Source: an uncultured Pseudomonadota bacterium
GTDB lineage: Bacteria; Pseudomonadota; Alphaproteobacteria; RF32; CAG-239
Assembly: GCA_902761535.1 (NCBI GenBank)
Contig: CACWKS010000001.1
Coordinates: forward strand, 1 to 64,000
Direction of reading: 5' to 3'
Length of the DNA: 64,000 nt
Shown here: positions 51,014 to 60,852 of the stretch, one piece after another
Position numbering within the stretch: the stretch's first letter is position 1
How the letters are laid out: each line of letters begins with the position of its first letter
Position numbers and translations under genes: made by a program
The notes under the pieces: generated by a model
What the model was told of the DNA's origin: nothing
Seen by the model: the letters and a program-made list of their open reading frames with translations, nothing else
Databases searched by the model: none

Positions 51014-53002
51014 TTATATATCCAATTCTCCGGCAAATTTTGCCCGTTCAATAATAAATCTGAAACGTTGCTCCGGATCTTTTCCCATCAATCTCTCAAC
51101 CTGCCGGCGCGTAGCAAAATCTTCCGCTCGGCCTTCTTCGGTAACTGTTGAAGGAATCAAAACCCTCAAAAGCATTCGGTTCTTTTTATCCATTGTCGTT
51201 TCTTTCAGTTGTTGCGAACTCATTTCACCCAACCCTTTGAAACGACTTATATCCGGTTTCTGATTGCCTTTAACTGCTTTTGCTAAAATTTTATCTTTAT
51301 CCTCATCATCTAATGCATAATAGTTCTTTCCTCCCACTGCAATTTTATACAACGGCGGAGTAGCAATAAACAAATGCCCGTTAGCAATCAATTGCGGCAT
51401 ATGCTGATAAAAGAAAGTCATTAACAATGAAGCGATATGTGCTCCGTCAACATCAGCATCAGTCATGATAATTATTTTTTCATACCTTAAATTTTCTTCT
51501 TTATAATTATCTTTGGTACCGCATCCCAAAGCCTCAATCATATCCTTTATTTCTTGGTTTTGTGTAATTTTTTCGATTGACGCACTTGCCACATTCAATA
51601 TCTTACCCCGCAAAGGCAAAATGGCTTGTGTCTGTCTGTCTCTGCCCTGTTTTGCCGAGCCTCCGGCCGAATCCCCCTCGACGATGAATATCTCGGTATT
51701 TTCTGCCGCCGTTTGTGAACAATCTGCCAATTTTCCGGGCAACCGTAATCTCTTAGTCGGGCTCTTGCGAATTTTTTCCTTTTCTTCTTTCTTCTTTTTT
51801 CTCAATTCTGCCCTGTCAATCGCATATTCCAATAATACAGAAGCATTTTCCAAATCCGATGAAAGCCAATGATCAAAAGAATCTTTAACTGCCGTTTCCA
51901 CTAATCTGACAGCTTTTGCCGAAGTTAATTTATCTTTGGTTTGTCCTTGAAATTGAGGATCACGAATAAAAACTGACAACATTATTGCTGCATCACTCAA
52001 AAAATCCTCTGCAGTCAAATTTGCTGCCTTTTTATTATTAATCATTTCACCGAATTCTTTGAGCCCTTTTAACAAAGCCGATTTAAAACCGGTTTCATGC
52101 GTCCCTCCGAATGGTGTAATAACTGTATTGCAGTAAGAATAACAAAATCCGTTCTGATCTTCCGGCCAGGTAATCGCCCACTCAATCTTACCTTCATCAT
52201 TATCCAAAGGTGCTTCACCGCAAAACGGCATTCTGTTTATTATCGCTTTTGCTCCTACCGAATAATTCAAAAAATCCAACAATCCGTTAGGAAAACACAA
52301 CTCGGCCTCAAGCGGAATATTATCTTCTTCACTTACTAATTCCGCTGCACATTTCCAAAATATTTTAATGCCCTTAAATAAAAAGGCTTTTGAACGAGCC
52401 ATGCGAAAAATACGAGCCGGCTGCAACAATGACATTTCACCGAAAATTTCTCTGTCCGGTTTAAAAGTAATTGAAGTGCCGCGACGATTAATGACCGGCT
52501 CAACCAACTCCAAATCTCCTAAGGGCTTGCCTCTGGCATAGCACTGACGATAAAGCTTTTTATCCCTTGCAACCTCAATCACTAAACTCTCCGATAGTGC
52601 ATTTACCACCGACAATCCTACACCATGCAATCCACCTGATACTTTATAAACATTCCCGCCGAACTTGCCGCCGGAGTGCAATGTTGTCAAAATAACCTCT
52701 AACGCTGACTTATCCGGATATTTAGGATGTCTGTCCACCGGTATTCCGCGACCATTATCAATAATAGTAACCGAATAGTCTGCATTCATTATCACATCAA
52801 TACGATCAGCAAATCCGGCTACCGCCTCGTCCATTGAATTATCCAGTATCTCCGCTACCAAATGATGTAAAGCTGTTTCATCAACACCGCCTATATACAT
52901 CCCCGGACGATGCCTTACCGGCTCCAATCCCTCTAAAACATCAATAGATTCAGCGTCATAAGTTTGGGAAAGCCCCTTATTCGCATCAAACAAATCTGCC
53001 AT
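51014..53002 (-). CDS. parE: DNA topoisomerase IV subunit B
   Basis: This 662-residue GHKL ATPase subunit decatenates chromosomes with ParC. It has the ATP-binding motifs LDNSMDEAVAG, DNGRGIPVDRHP and GLHGVGLSVVNALSE, and the TOPRIM signature EGDSAGGSAKQGRDR with metal site DADVDGAHI. The string KQGRDRQTQAILPLRGKILN and the total length favour ParE over GyrB. ATG 53002 follows AAAGGAAT. The C-terminus LMGKDPEQRFRFI is normal. Confidence 0.9.
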   Translation of the reverse strand: MADLFDANKGLSQTYDAESIDVLEGLEPVRHRPGMYIGGVDETALHHLVAEILDNSMDEAVAGFADRIDVIMNADYSVTIIDNGRGIPVDRHPKYPDKSALEVILTTLHSGGKFGGNVYKVSGGLHGVGLSVVNALSESLVIEVARDKKLYRQCYARGKPLGDLELVEPVINRRGTSITFKPDREIFGEMSLLQPARIFRMARSKAFLFKGIKIFWKCAAELVSEEDNIPLEAELCFPNGLLDFLNYSVGAKAIINRMPFCGEAPLDNDEGKIEWAITWPEDQNGFCYSYCNTVITPFGGTHETGFKSALLKGLKEFGEMINNKKAANLTAEDFLSDAAIMLSVFIRDPQFQGQTKDKLTSAKAVRLVETAVKDSFDHWLSSDLENASVLLEYAIDRAELRKKKKEEKEKIRKSPTKRLRLPGKLADCSQTAAENTEIFIVEGDSAGGSAKQGRDRQTQAILPLRGKILNVASASIEKITQNQEIKDMIEALGCGTKDNYKEENLRYEKIIIMTDADVDGAHIASLLMTFFYQHMPQLIANGHLFIATPPLYKIAVGGKNYYALDDEDKDKILAKAVKGNQKPDISRFKGLGEMSSQQLKETTMDKKNRMLLRVLIPSTVTEEGRAEDFATRRQVERLMGKDPEQRFRFIIERAKFAGELDI

Positions 53003-53106
53003 TTTGAAACCAATTCCTTTCTCTTTGGCTAGAAAATAAAACAAAACTTACTTTTTAACAAGCGGATTTTTCTAAACTTCAACAAATCTTTATCAAAATC
53101 TGATAA

Positions 53107-54189
53107 TTACTCTTTACGTTTTCTCACAACAATTGAATTACCGGCATCCTCTTGAGCTTTTCTCACTGCCGTAATAGTATGCTCTATCAGTTCTTTAGCC
53201 GTCCGCGACACATCTGGAAAAACACTACACCCCACTGAATATTTTAATTCATGTCGCATAAAATTATCATTAACCCCGTCATCTAACACCTCTTTTATCC
53301 TTCGCAGGTAATAATCAAGTTCAAACTCATCTTTTAAATTGCTCAACAAAATCCAAAAATGATACTTTAAACCTTTTGAAACTGTAACTGTTTTGGGCAA
53401 ATTAAACACCAAATTATCCGCCAATCGCTTTATAGCAGCATCTTCAAAATTAATTTTTCTTAAATCTTTAATGTTATCAATATTAATAGCTAAAACAGCC
53501 ACTCTGTTGGCTAAAACCGTTTTATTTGCTTCCCGTACAGCCAATATTGCCATTTGCAAACGATCTTCAAACAAAAAGAAACATGGTAATCCGGTAACTT
53601 CATCATATAATCCGCCATTATTATTAGTTGTCTTGCTTTGTATTTTTTCACCAACCAAAATAAACGAGAAATGCTCAATATCCGACAAATAAATAGCTTT
53701 CAAATTCAACTCTTGTATTTTCCCGTCTTTGTAATTAAACCTTATTTTTAATACTTTATGAGATGTTAACATTTCTCCTATATTATTAGCCAACAAATTC
53801 CAATCTTCTTTATAAACCATTTCCAGAAATTTGTGCTGTAATACACTAGCTGATGAGGTAATATTCATCAGTTTCTGAGCCGTTTTATTCACATAAACAA
53901 GCAGATCATCTTGAACAATAAATATCGGATAATTAGCATCGTCAAACACAGTACTTATAATATCCGATAACTTAACATCTAATGTATACCACCCTTCTTC
54001 TTGCCGTTTAACCGCATCTTCCGCATCTTGAATTTCTTCACTTTTTTGAGATAAAGTCTCTAATTCAGACAAATTTACATTATATTTTTCAGCTTCATTC
54101 AATACAGATAAATCAACGGAGGAAGGCCTTCTATTCGCATATGCCCCCTCTAAAAAATCAGTCATATCTTTTTTAACTGCTTCAACCAT
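53107..54189 (-). CDS. PAS plus degenerate GGDEF protein
   Basis: This 360-residue cytosolic protein has an N-terminal helical region (1-70) and a PAS domain (about 78-185; PIFIVQDDLLVYVNKTAQKL). The GGDEF-like domain (about 195-350) begins YDEVTGLPCFFLFEDRLQMA and has the first metal Asp in VLAINIDNIKDLRKIN. The catalytic hairpin that should read GG(D/E)EF is replaced by KGLKYHFWILLSN, so diguanylate cyclase activity is unlikely. The fold is kept (YSVGCSVFPD, AVRKAQEDAGN). It may be a c-di-GMP receptor or a purely structural signalling partner. It is divergent from the pseudokinase gene. Confidence 0.75.
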   Translation of the reverse strand: MVEAVKKDMTDFLEGAYANRRPSSVDLSVLNEAEKYNVNLSELETLSQKSEEIQDAEDAVKRQEEGWYTLDVKLSDIISTVFDDANYPIFIVQDDLLVYVNKTAQKLMNITSSASVLQHKFLEMVYKEDWNLLANNIGEMLTSHKVLKIRFNYKDGKIQELNLKAIYLSDIEHFSFILVGEKIQSKTTNNNGGLYDEVTGLPCFFLFEDRLQMAILAVREANKTVLANRVAVLAINIDNIKDLRKINFEDAAIKRLADNLVFNLPKTVTVSKGLKYHFWILLSNLKDEFELDYYLRRIKEVLDDGVNDNFMRHELKYSVGCSVFPDVSRTAKELIEHTITAVRKAQEDAGNSIVVRKRKE

Positions 54190-54315
54190 CTGTAACTACC
54201 CGCTCGTTTGTATTAAAATATATTTTTATCATTTTCATAAAAAAAATTTGCATTTTATTAACAATATAATGATAAACAATACTTATTTGATGAACCTCTA
54301 TCGAAAGAATATCGC

Positions 54316-56328
54316 ATGACCGATGATGATGAAGAAAAAGATGAAAAAGAAAAAATAAACGATGAACAACCTGTGCAAAATACAAATGCAGATAGCATTT
54401 TGCTAAAGGAACGCTTTGAAATAAATCTCACTCACCCTATGCCTGAATTTAACTGCAATGGTGCATCGGCATTCGAAGCAATTGATAAAACGAATCCGAG
54501 CAGAGCTTTATTTGCTTTAATTTGCTTGGATGAACTCCCTCGTTTATCTTATCTTCCTTATATGAAATCAATTGATTCCCCCTTTATACTTAAATTAGTT
54601 GAATATGGACATGTTGAATTCAATAATTTCGAAACCATCGCCTTAATTTATAATCGCCCTAAAGGACCGAGAGCCGATAAATTTCTTGAAATATCCGACC
54701 CAATGAGTGGAGAAATTTTCCGCTCATTAACCTTATCACTTTTATCGGCTTGTGACGTTCTCAAGACTTTCGGGCTCACTCATCGAGCTATTCGCCTGGA
54801 TAATGTATATTTTACCGATTCCTCTCGTAAAGAACTCATGCTCGGTGACTGTCTTGCATCATTTCCTTCTTACCACCAACCCTTAATTTATGAAACCATC
54901 GAAAATTCCTTATGCCCGCCGCAATCTCGCGGCAACGGTATAATCGATCATGACATATATGCATGCGGCGTTGTCCTCTTAGAATTAGTACTAAATCACG
55001 ACATAAAATCCGAACTTTCACCAGGAGAAATGGTCCGCCAAAAATTAAAAAATTCATCTTTTAATTTTTTATCCAATAATGAAAAAATCCCTGCACGTAT
55101 CAGTACGGTATTGCACTGTCTTCTGGATGATAACAGCGAAAAAAGAAACGATTATAATACAATTCTCAACTATTTTGACGGCAAAAGTGCTAATTTGATG
55201 CCAGAAACCAATGATCGTTCCAATAAAGCACTGGTAATCAATGGTGAAAAATGCTATACACGTAAAAGTGCCGCATTATCAATATTAAACAATCCAGATT
55301 TTGGACTTGAAGTCATTCAAAGCGGCAAAATACTTGAATGGGTTAAAAGCGGATTAGAAAACGAAAAACTTCACGCCAAACTGCAAAACGTTATAACTTC
55401 GGAAAAAGACAATCCCGATAAATCAAACCTTTTAGCAAAAATCTGCATATATCTTGACAGCAACCTGCCTCTCAAATGCGACGATACTTATCTGTTTCCG
55501 GGTGGCATAGCTAAAACTATTTTTTATAACAAAAAAAATAATATACCCTTAACTTATTTGCAAAATTTAATTTCTTCAGATATCATCAAATTATGGTACC
55601 AAGAACAACCTTATTTGCGCGCCCCCAGCAACGCCAGTGAATTCGGCATGTATCTTATGCGCAATGACTATGGCTATGGTTTTGAACGCATTATGTACGA
55701 CTTTGACGAAGATCTTCCCTGCATAAGTCCTTTATTAGGTAATTTTTTCGTTAACAATACTTCGCGTTTGCTTGCTGCACTTAACAATAATCACTCTAAT
55801 TTTTCGACTACCCCTTTTGATAAAAGTATTATCGCTTATCTGCGTTGCAAAATGGGTAAAAAGATTGATGGGATTATTGTTGACATTAATGCTAATCAGG
55901 ATGCTATCAAAATCGGAGCAATAATCCGCCTGTATGCCACCATCCAAAACAAACAAGGCCCTTCCCAGTTGATCAACCTTACTCAATGGTTGGCAAATGC
56001 GGCAAAGTCGGTAATTCAAAGCTACCATAACATAAAATATCAAAAATATCTTGAACAAGAAATAATTAAAATATCCAAAAGCGGCAAAATAATGGATTTG
56101 GTAGATATTCTTGAAAATGAAGAGGCGCGCACTCGTGATCGCAATGATTTTGCCGAAGCCCTCAAAACAGTTAATTTCCTGATTGCCGAAAAAAATAAAA
56201 TTCTCAGCGGCGATTCCAAAATTGATGATGAAGCTCGCGAATTAGCACTGCGTTTCTCTTCCATTCTCTCTGTTTTAACCATGCTCAGCACTTTTGTGTT
56301 CAGCCTAATCTACTGGATGATAAAATAA
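54316..56328 (+). CDS. Pseudokinase-like membrane protein
   Basis: This 670-residue protein has an acidic N-terminus (1-30), then a degenerate protein-kinase fold (about 35-290). The catalytic loop reads HRAIRLDN (156-163) where active kinases have HRDxKxxN. The DFG equivalent is GDCLA (177-181), the VAIK lysine is missing (ALFALICL) and there is no glycine loop. DIYACGVVLLELV (212-224) matches the structural helix F. The rest (300-640) is an unrecognised helical region with ERIMYDFDEDLPC, and the C-terminus is a single membrane helix (about 646-667). I infer a tail-anchored scaffold facing the cytoplasm. It is coupled to the next membrane gene by a one-base overlap. Confidence 0.65.
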   Translation: MTDDDEEKDEKEKINDEQPVQNTNADSILLKERFEINLTHPMPEFNCNGASAFEAIDKTNPSRALFALICLDELPRLSYLPYMKSIDSPFILKLVEYGHVEFNNFETIALIYNRPKGPRADKFLEISDPMSGEIFRSLTLSLLSACDVLKTFGLTHRAIRLDNVYFTDSSRKELMLGDCLASFPSYHQPLIYETIENSLCPPQSRGNGIIDHDIYACGVVLLELVLNHDIKSELSPGEMVRQKLKNSSFNFLSNNEKIPARISTVLHCLLDDNSEKRNDYNTILNYFDGKSANLMPETNDRSNKALVINGEKCYTRKSAALSILNNPDFGLEVIQSGKILEWVKSGLENEKLHAKLQNVITSEKDNPDKSNLLAKICIYLDSNLPLKCDDTYLFPGGIAKTIFYNKKNNIPLTYLQNLISSDIIKLWYQEQPYLRAPSNASEFGMYLMRNDYGYGFERIMYDFDEDLPCISPLLGNFFVNNTSRLLAALNNNHSNFSTTPFDKSIIAYLRCKMGKKIDGIIVDINANQDAIKIGAIIRLYATIQNKQGPSQLINLTQWLANAAKSVIQSYHNIKYQKYLEQEIIKISKSGKIMDLVDILENEEARTRDRNDFAEALKTVNFLIAEKNKILSGDSKIDDEARELALRFSSILSVLTMLSTFVFSLIYWMIK

Positions 56329-56807
56329 TGAAAGCTCCTCAACCTCTTAATTCCAAAAATAACAAAGTTGGCACATCTAAAATCAACTCTTTTCAAAAAT
56401 TTTTGATTTCTTTAGGGTTAATGATTGTGGCATTTACTGTTCTACCAGTTGTTGTAGTGCTGTTTATCGGTTTTCTCCCCACTCTGACAGCCGTAGTTAC
56501 TGATACTAAAAATATTAACAAAATAACCACTATAGGCTGCCTTAACATGTCCGGTCTGATTGTCTGTCTCCATCACATTTTTATACAACTGGCCTCCGGT
56601 GCACCTTTTGCAATTCGTAACAATATAACCAATATTATAATCATGCTGGGTGCTGCCGCTATAGGTGCAATGCTTTACTATGTTTTGCCTGATTTGTTTG
56701 CCTTTATATTTAAAAATTCTGCCCAGCATCGCCTCAAAACCATCAATCACCGTCTTAATAAATATGCTGAAAACTGGAGTAATATTTTACCCGAAGAACA
56801 CCAATAG
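56328..56807 (+). CDS. Small membrane protein partnered with the pseudokinase
   Basis: This 159-residue protein is not recognised. It has three helices (about 25-48, 68-87, 95-122) and a basic C-terminal cytosolic tail (HRLKTINHRLNKYAENW). Its start overlaps the pseudokinase stop codon by one base, so the two are made together and probably interact in the membrane. It is convergent with the rluD-type gene one base beyond its stop codon. Confidence 0.65.
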   Translation: MKAPQPLNSKNNKVGTSKINSFQKFLISLGLMIVAFTVLPVVVVLFIGFLPTLTAVVTDTKNINKITTIGCLNMSGLIVCLHHIFIQLASGAPFAIRNNITNIIIMLGAAAIGAMLYYVLPDLFAFIFKNSAQHRLKTINHRLNKYAENWSNILPEEHQ

Positions 56808-56808
56808 C

Positions 56809-57786
56809 CTATTTCAACCCTTGCAACACTTTTTGCAATTGTTGCAAATCATCAGGTAATTCGCTCTCAAAATACATTTTCTCTCCGCTTATCGGATGAA
56901 CAAAACCCAAGCTCTGAGCATGCAAAGCCTGACGCGGAAACTCATTCAAATATTTTTTTACATCATCGGCAATTTTCTTATCATTTATTTTTTTAGACTT
57001 CGTATAAACTTTATCGCCGAGAAGATTATTCCCTTTTGAAGCTAAATGCACTCTTATCTGATGAGTGCGTCCTGTCTCCAAATTACATTTTACTTTAGCT
57101 GCCAAACCGCCGTAATTTTCAACAACCTGATAATGTGTAACGGCTCTTTTACCGTTACGCTGTACGATTGCCATTTTTTTTCTGTCATACGGACTGCGCC
57201 CGATATCACCTTCAATCACTCCGTTCAAAGGAGCCGGCACTCCGTAACAAAAAGCATAATAAGTTCGGTCAATCGAATGTTCGGCAAATTGTTCACACAA
57301 CAACCGATGGGCGTTATCATTTTTTGCCACCACCAACAATCCTGAAGTCTCCTTATCAATCCGATGAACAATCCCCGGACGCTTAACTCCTCCTATACCG
57401 GACAAATCATGACACCAAAACAACAAAGCATTCACCAAAGTCCCTTTACTCACTCCTGCCGCAGGGTGCACCACCATTCCTGCCGGTTTATTAACCACAA
57501 TAATTGCCTCATCTTGATAAACAATCTCCAGCGGAATATCCTCCGGCTGAGGTAAAGCATCTTCCGCTTCCGGCAAAGTTATTGCAAAAGATTCGCCTTC
57601 TTTCACCTTATAAGCATTATCGGCAATCGTCACATCATCACAAACCACATTTCCGCCTTCAATCAGCTTTTGCAGACGTGAACGCGACATATCGGCAAGA
57701 CATTCGCTCAAAAACTTATCAATTCTCACTCCCTTAAAATCTTTGTTAACTATCGGAGTGATATAAACATCATCAATCTGTGTCAT
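56809..57786 (-). CDS. rluD: RluD-type 23S rRNA pseudouridine synthase
   Basis: This 325-residue protein has an S4 RNA-binding domain (about 18-75; RIDKFLSECLADMSRSRLQK) and the RluA-type catalytic domain with HRIDKETSGLLVVAKN holding the catalytic Asp (about 143), VNKPAGMVVHP and GRTHQIRVHL. The length and S4 domain favour RluD (positions 1911, 1915, 1917 of 23S rRNA), which fits the presence of rlmH acting on pseudouridine 1915. The exact target is inferred. Confidence 0.9.
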   Translation of the reverse strand: MTQIDDVYITPIVNKDFKGVRIDKFLSECLADMSRSRLQKLIEGGNVVCDDVTIADNAYKVKEGESFAITLPEAEDALPQPEDIPLEIVYQDEAIIVVNKPAGMVVHPAAGVSKGTLVNALLFWCHDLSGIGGVKRPGIVHRIDKETSGLLVVAKNDNAHRLLCEQFAEHSIDRTYYAFCYGVPAPLNGVIEGDIGRSPYDRKKMAIVQRNGKRAVTHYQVVENYGGLAAKVKCNLETGRTHQIRVHLASKGNNLLGDKVYTKSKKINDKKIADDVKKYLNEFPRQALHAQSLGFVHPISGEKMYFESELPDDLQQLQKVLQGLK

Positions 57787-57866
57787 AACTTATTTTTTAG
57801 TTGTTTTAATCCAATCAACAACTTATAATAAACCAAAAATATAAACTTGCAAGAGAGGTTTTTTCC

Positions 57867-58151
57867 ATGAACAAACTCAGAATTGTCAAAGCAATCGTAT
57901 TTTTACTGACTTTTCTAATTATTTTCGGCATGATACTGGCCGGTTATACCATTTACAAAAAGGTTCAACACCCTTCTTCACAACAAAATTTAACTATAAG
58001 CTTAAATCAACCGAACGGCAGCCGTATCAGTGATATAAAAACTTCTAATGATGCATTATACATCTTAATCACCGGAGGCCGCCAACCCGACCGCATAGTT
58101 ACGGTCCGTTCATCTGACTTATCTGTCGGTGCCACCATCAATTTACAATAA
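57867..58151 (+). CDS. Small single-helix membrane protein (DUF6476-like)
   Basis: This 94-residue protein has one membrane helix (about 11-31) and a small periplasmic domain ending LYILITGGRQPDRIVTVRSS. It resembles short alphaproteobacterial proteins found beside rluD-type genes (DUF6476), an attribution made from memory and context only. GAGAGG precedes the ATG. It is divergent from rluD and 11 bp ahead of the following gene. Confidence 0.6.
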   Translation: MNKLRIVKAIVFLLTFLIIFGMILAGYTIYKKVQHPSSQQNLTISLNQPNGSRISDIKTSNDALYILITGGRQPDRIVTVRSSDLSVGATINLQ

Positions 58152-58162
58152 GGAAACCTGCC

Positions 58163-59116
58163 ATGTCTGATAACAAAGATTTTGACGCACTTCTCGACGA
58201 ATTCATCAAAAAACAACTTGAGGATTCTGAAGACACTTTGGCTGAACTTGACGATACCGCATCTAAAAAAAGATTATCTCATCATCAAGATGAAAATCCT
58301 TTTGATGATAACGACCAAACTGATCTCGATGAAGAAACTGATGATGACGATGAAAATGACGAAAGCAATCAAGATGATGAAGATGACTTTGATTTATCTT
58401 CCATCCCCGATATTGATCCTGATGAAGCCAAACTTCAAGAAGAAGAAAAACGCCTGTTTACGGCTTATAAGGAGCTCATCAAATCGGCAAGCAATTGTGC
58501 TCGCGAACATCAAGTCGAAGTTCCCGAATTTTATTTTTCGGCAGCTGAGCTTCTGCCGCGTTTTCGCCCATATCGCACAGACAACCTTAAAGGTGACATA
58601 GCAACTTGTTGGGATATTCTTATTGCAACCGAAGCCGAAAAACTCGCCGGACTGCCGGTTAATGCCAGTGACGAACAAATTTTGGATTTTGCCGAAAAAA
58701 TTTCTGCTCCTAATTTGCAACTTTCCCTGATTTCTTATGTCGAAACTTTAATTGAAATTGATGCTTGCGAAACCGCCTATAACTTACGCAAAGTAAAATA
58801 TCAAAAACACAAAATCGAAAAAGAACTTTATGAAGAAAAACAACGTCTTAATGAAAAAAAACGCCTTTATGTTCAGGCCATAAAAGATCACCGCTTTCCG
58901 GTTGATGCCGACCGCTTGGTCACCAATTTTTTCAAAACAGCCGCCAAAGATCCGGCTAATGCCGAAAAAATATTGGAAAACAATCCGGCAACCTTTGCTC
59001 CGATTCAGGTTGATAAAATTCCCAATCGCTTTTTCGGATTAATCAAAGCCGGTCCCGAAGACGGCAAAATAGTCAATAAAAAACTCGGAAAATTTTTAAT
59101 TAAATTGAAAAAATAA
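58163..59116 (+). CDS. Acidic hypothetical protein
   Basis: This 317-residue protein is not recognised. Residues 35-90 are extremely acidic (runs such as DLDEETDDDDENDESNQDDE) and probably disordered. The remainder is helical with a long charged helix (KIEKELYEEKQRLNEKKRLY, about 222-241) and a basic C-terminus (GKIVNKKLGKFLIKLKK). No signal or membrane segment is seen. AAGGAAACC precedes the ATG. It is upstream of the VirD4 cluster, and an acidic chaperone- or adaptor-like role is only a guess. Confidence 0.6.
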   Translation: MSDNKDFDALLDEFIKKQLEDSEDTLAELDDTASKKRLSHHQDENPFDDNDQTDLDEETDDDDENDESNQDDEDDFDLSSIPDIDPDEAKLQEEEKRLFTAYKELIKSASNCAREHQVEVPEFYFSAAELLPRFRPYRTDNLKGDIATCWDILIATEAEKLAGLPVNASDEQILDFAEKISAPNLQLSLISYVETLIEIDACETAYNLRKVKYQKHKIEKELYEEKQRLNEKKRLYVQAIKDHRFPVDADRLVTNFFKTAAKDPANAEKILENNPATFAPIQVDKIPNRFFGLIKAGPEDGKIVNKKLGKFLIKLKK

Positions 59117-59134
59117 TTTATTGACAAAAAGTAC

Positions 59135-59163
59135 TGGACAAAAAACAAAATATCTGCTACAAT
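59135..59163 (+). promoter_or_regulatory. Promoter of the 59.2-64 kb cluster
   Basis: TGGACA (59135-59140) and TACAAT (59158-59163) have a 17-bp spacer and lie about 31 bp upstream of the ATG. A separate TTGACA at 59121 is too far away to pair with this -10. Confidence 0.6.
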
Positions 59164-59193
59164 AGCTGTAATTAGAGATTTTAGAGGGAGGAC

Positions 59194-60843
59194 ATGATGA
59201 GTACAACAGATGAGATTAGACGCAATATTGAAGAACAACGCCAAGAATATATTACTCGAGAAGAACGCCCAACACAAAGAAAGGATTATATTGCTCCTAC
59301 CATAACGATTAGGACAGAAACATCCAATGATGATGCAAATAAGTTACCTCCTACACCTCTTGAAATCAACGAGAACAATCCCGGTGGTTTGACTATTCAT
59401 GAACATACACCGGAAAACAAGCAAACGAATAATGCTCTCCCCGGCAAAGATAATACTGCCACAATTAAAAAAGGCGATGAACCGCTTGATCTCGGACATT
59501 ATGATGATGATAAAATTAAAATGTCTGATGGCGACATTATCGACTATATGATGAAAGAATGGATACAAGCCGGAATAGCTTGGTGTCTTGACAAGACCAG
59601 CGGACTTGGCGGTGCAATCCTTTATAATGCCAGCCGTACAGTCGGTAAAGGTACCAATAAGGTTGTGCGAAGAACTAAAGAATTTGCCAAATCAGCAGCA
59701 TCCTCTGTCCGCGACTCTATAGATCCGTTAAATGATAATATGGCGGATATGCTTCAAGATCACCTTAATACTGTTAATGAATTGTCAGCCGCACCTCAGC
59801 CGCTCAACAATTTTATACGTAACGTTGCTACCGGATCAATCCGACTGGAAGGCAACACCTATAAATATCTTGATAAAGAAAAACAGAAATGGATTGAATC
59901 CAAATATACTTTAGATGATATACCTAAGCAACAATATGAATTTGTCATGGCTACCGCCAAAGAAACCATCATTGCTGATGCCTATCAATACGCTTATCAG
60001 GAACTTCCTGAAAATGAAAAAGAAGGTTATGATTTCAAAAAATTTAAAGATACTTATAGCAAAGTCTATGACTTGTCGATTAAACAATCTCAAAATAAAA
60101 CTCTCGGCATAGAATTTCCTCAAGGATCAGGACAATACCTTCCTGATAAAGAACAACAAATCCTGAATAATAACCAACCTATCAAACGGGCAATTGCTGA
60201 TGCTTTCAATAATTTTAATAAACCCGACGGCAGGTGTGAGCAAATAACTCAACTTTCCCTTGAAAAGGCCAAACTTAACTCAGAAGCTAAGTTATTTGCT
60301 GAATATTATGCACAATATGCCATTAATAACGATAATATCAAAAATCCCGGCCAACGTGCTTCTACCCGTAAATTATCTAAAAAGCAACTTATCAACCTGA
60401 AAGAAGAATCTCGTGCTTATGCCACCAAGATGTTTTGGCAATTCCAACAGGCTCGTATTGATGGTAAAGAAGTTCCGTCAAATAAAAAATTGATTGAACT
60501 GGCTAAAAACCAATGTGAAAACGCCAAAACAACATTGACGGAAAACGTTATCTATAATCAATACTATAATCCTGAAAATGTTAAAAAAGCAGACCGAGTC
60601 AATCAAAGTCCCGAAATGACTTTACCCGAAACATTTGTCGGCTATTATAAAATAATTGATAACAGAGCAAGTGAACTGGATGTTTTAGCTAAAGAAGAGA
60701 CAGCTCTTGGAAGAAGTTTAGAGGGTATAGATAAACAAAGAAGTAGAATTGGCAGGTTAAGAGTAACTGTCAACCAAGCCACAAGTGCACAACAAGGCAC
60801 ATTGCCGATACCCCACCCCAACCAAGGGCACGGATCTCGTTAA
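59194..60843 (+). CDS. Hypothetical protein in the VirD4-linked cluster
   Basis: This 549-residue protein is not recognised. The N-terminal 110 residues are polar and low complexity, with Thr, Asn and Pro. One weakly hydrophobic segment lies near 128-145 (AGIAWCLDKTSGLGGAILYN) and is followed by a basic patch (KGTNKVVRRTKEFAKS). The rest is helical and Lys/Gln/Asn-rich, ending in a Pro/Gln/Gly tail (TLPIPHPNQGHGSR). The start has a strong GGGAGGA site. Its size, composition and place before a coupling ATPase would suit a secreted substrate or structural part of a type IV system, but this is inference. Confidence 0.6.
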   Translation: MMSTTDEIRRNIEEQRQEYITREERPTQRKDYIAPTITIRTETSNDDANKLPPTPLEINENNPGGLTIHEHTPENKQTNNALPGKDNTATIKKGDEPLDLGHYDDDKIKMSDGDIIDYMMKEWIQAGIAWCLDKTSGLGGAILYNASRTVGKGTNKVVRRTKEFAKSAASSVRDSIDPLNDNMADMLQDHLNTVNELSAAPQPLNNFIRNVATGSIRLEGNTYKYLDKEKQKWIESKYTLDDIPKQQYEFVMATAKETIIADAYQYAYQELPENEKEGYDFKKFKDTYSKVYDLSIKQSQNKTLGIEFPQGSGQYLPDKEQQILNNNQPIKRAIADAFNNFNKPDGRCEQITQLSLEKAKLNSEAKLFAEYYAQYAINNDNIKNPGQRASTRKLSKKQLINLKEESRAYATKMFWQFQQARIDGKEVPSNKKLIELAKNQCENAKTTLTENVIYNQYYNPENVKKADRVNQSPEMTLPETFVGYYKIIDNRASELDVLAKEETALGRSLEGIDKQRSRIGRLRVTVNQATSAQQGTLPIPHPNQGHGSR

Positions 60844-60852
60844 GGAACACTA

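Noticed and set aside
59121..59163. TTGACA at 59121 as the -35 of the cluster promoter
   Set aside because: The distance to TACAAT is 31 bp, far too long; TGGACA at 59135 with a 17-bp spacer fits.
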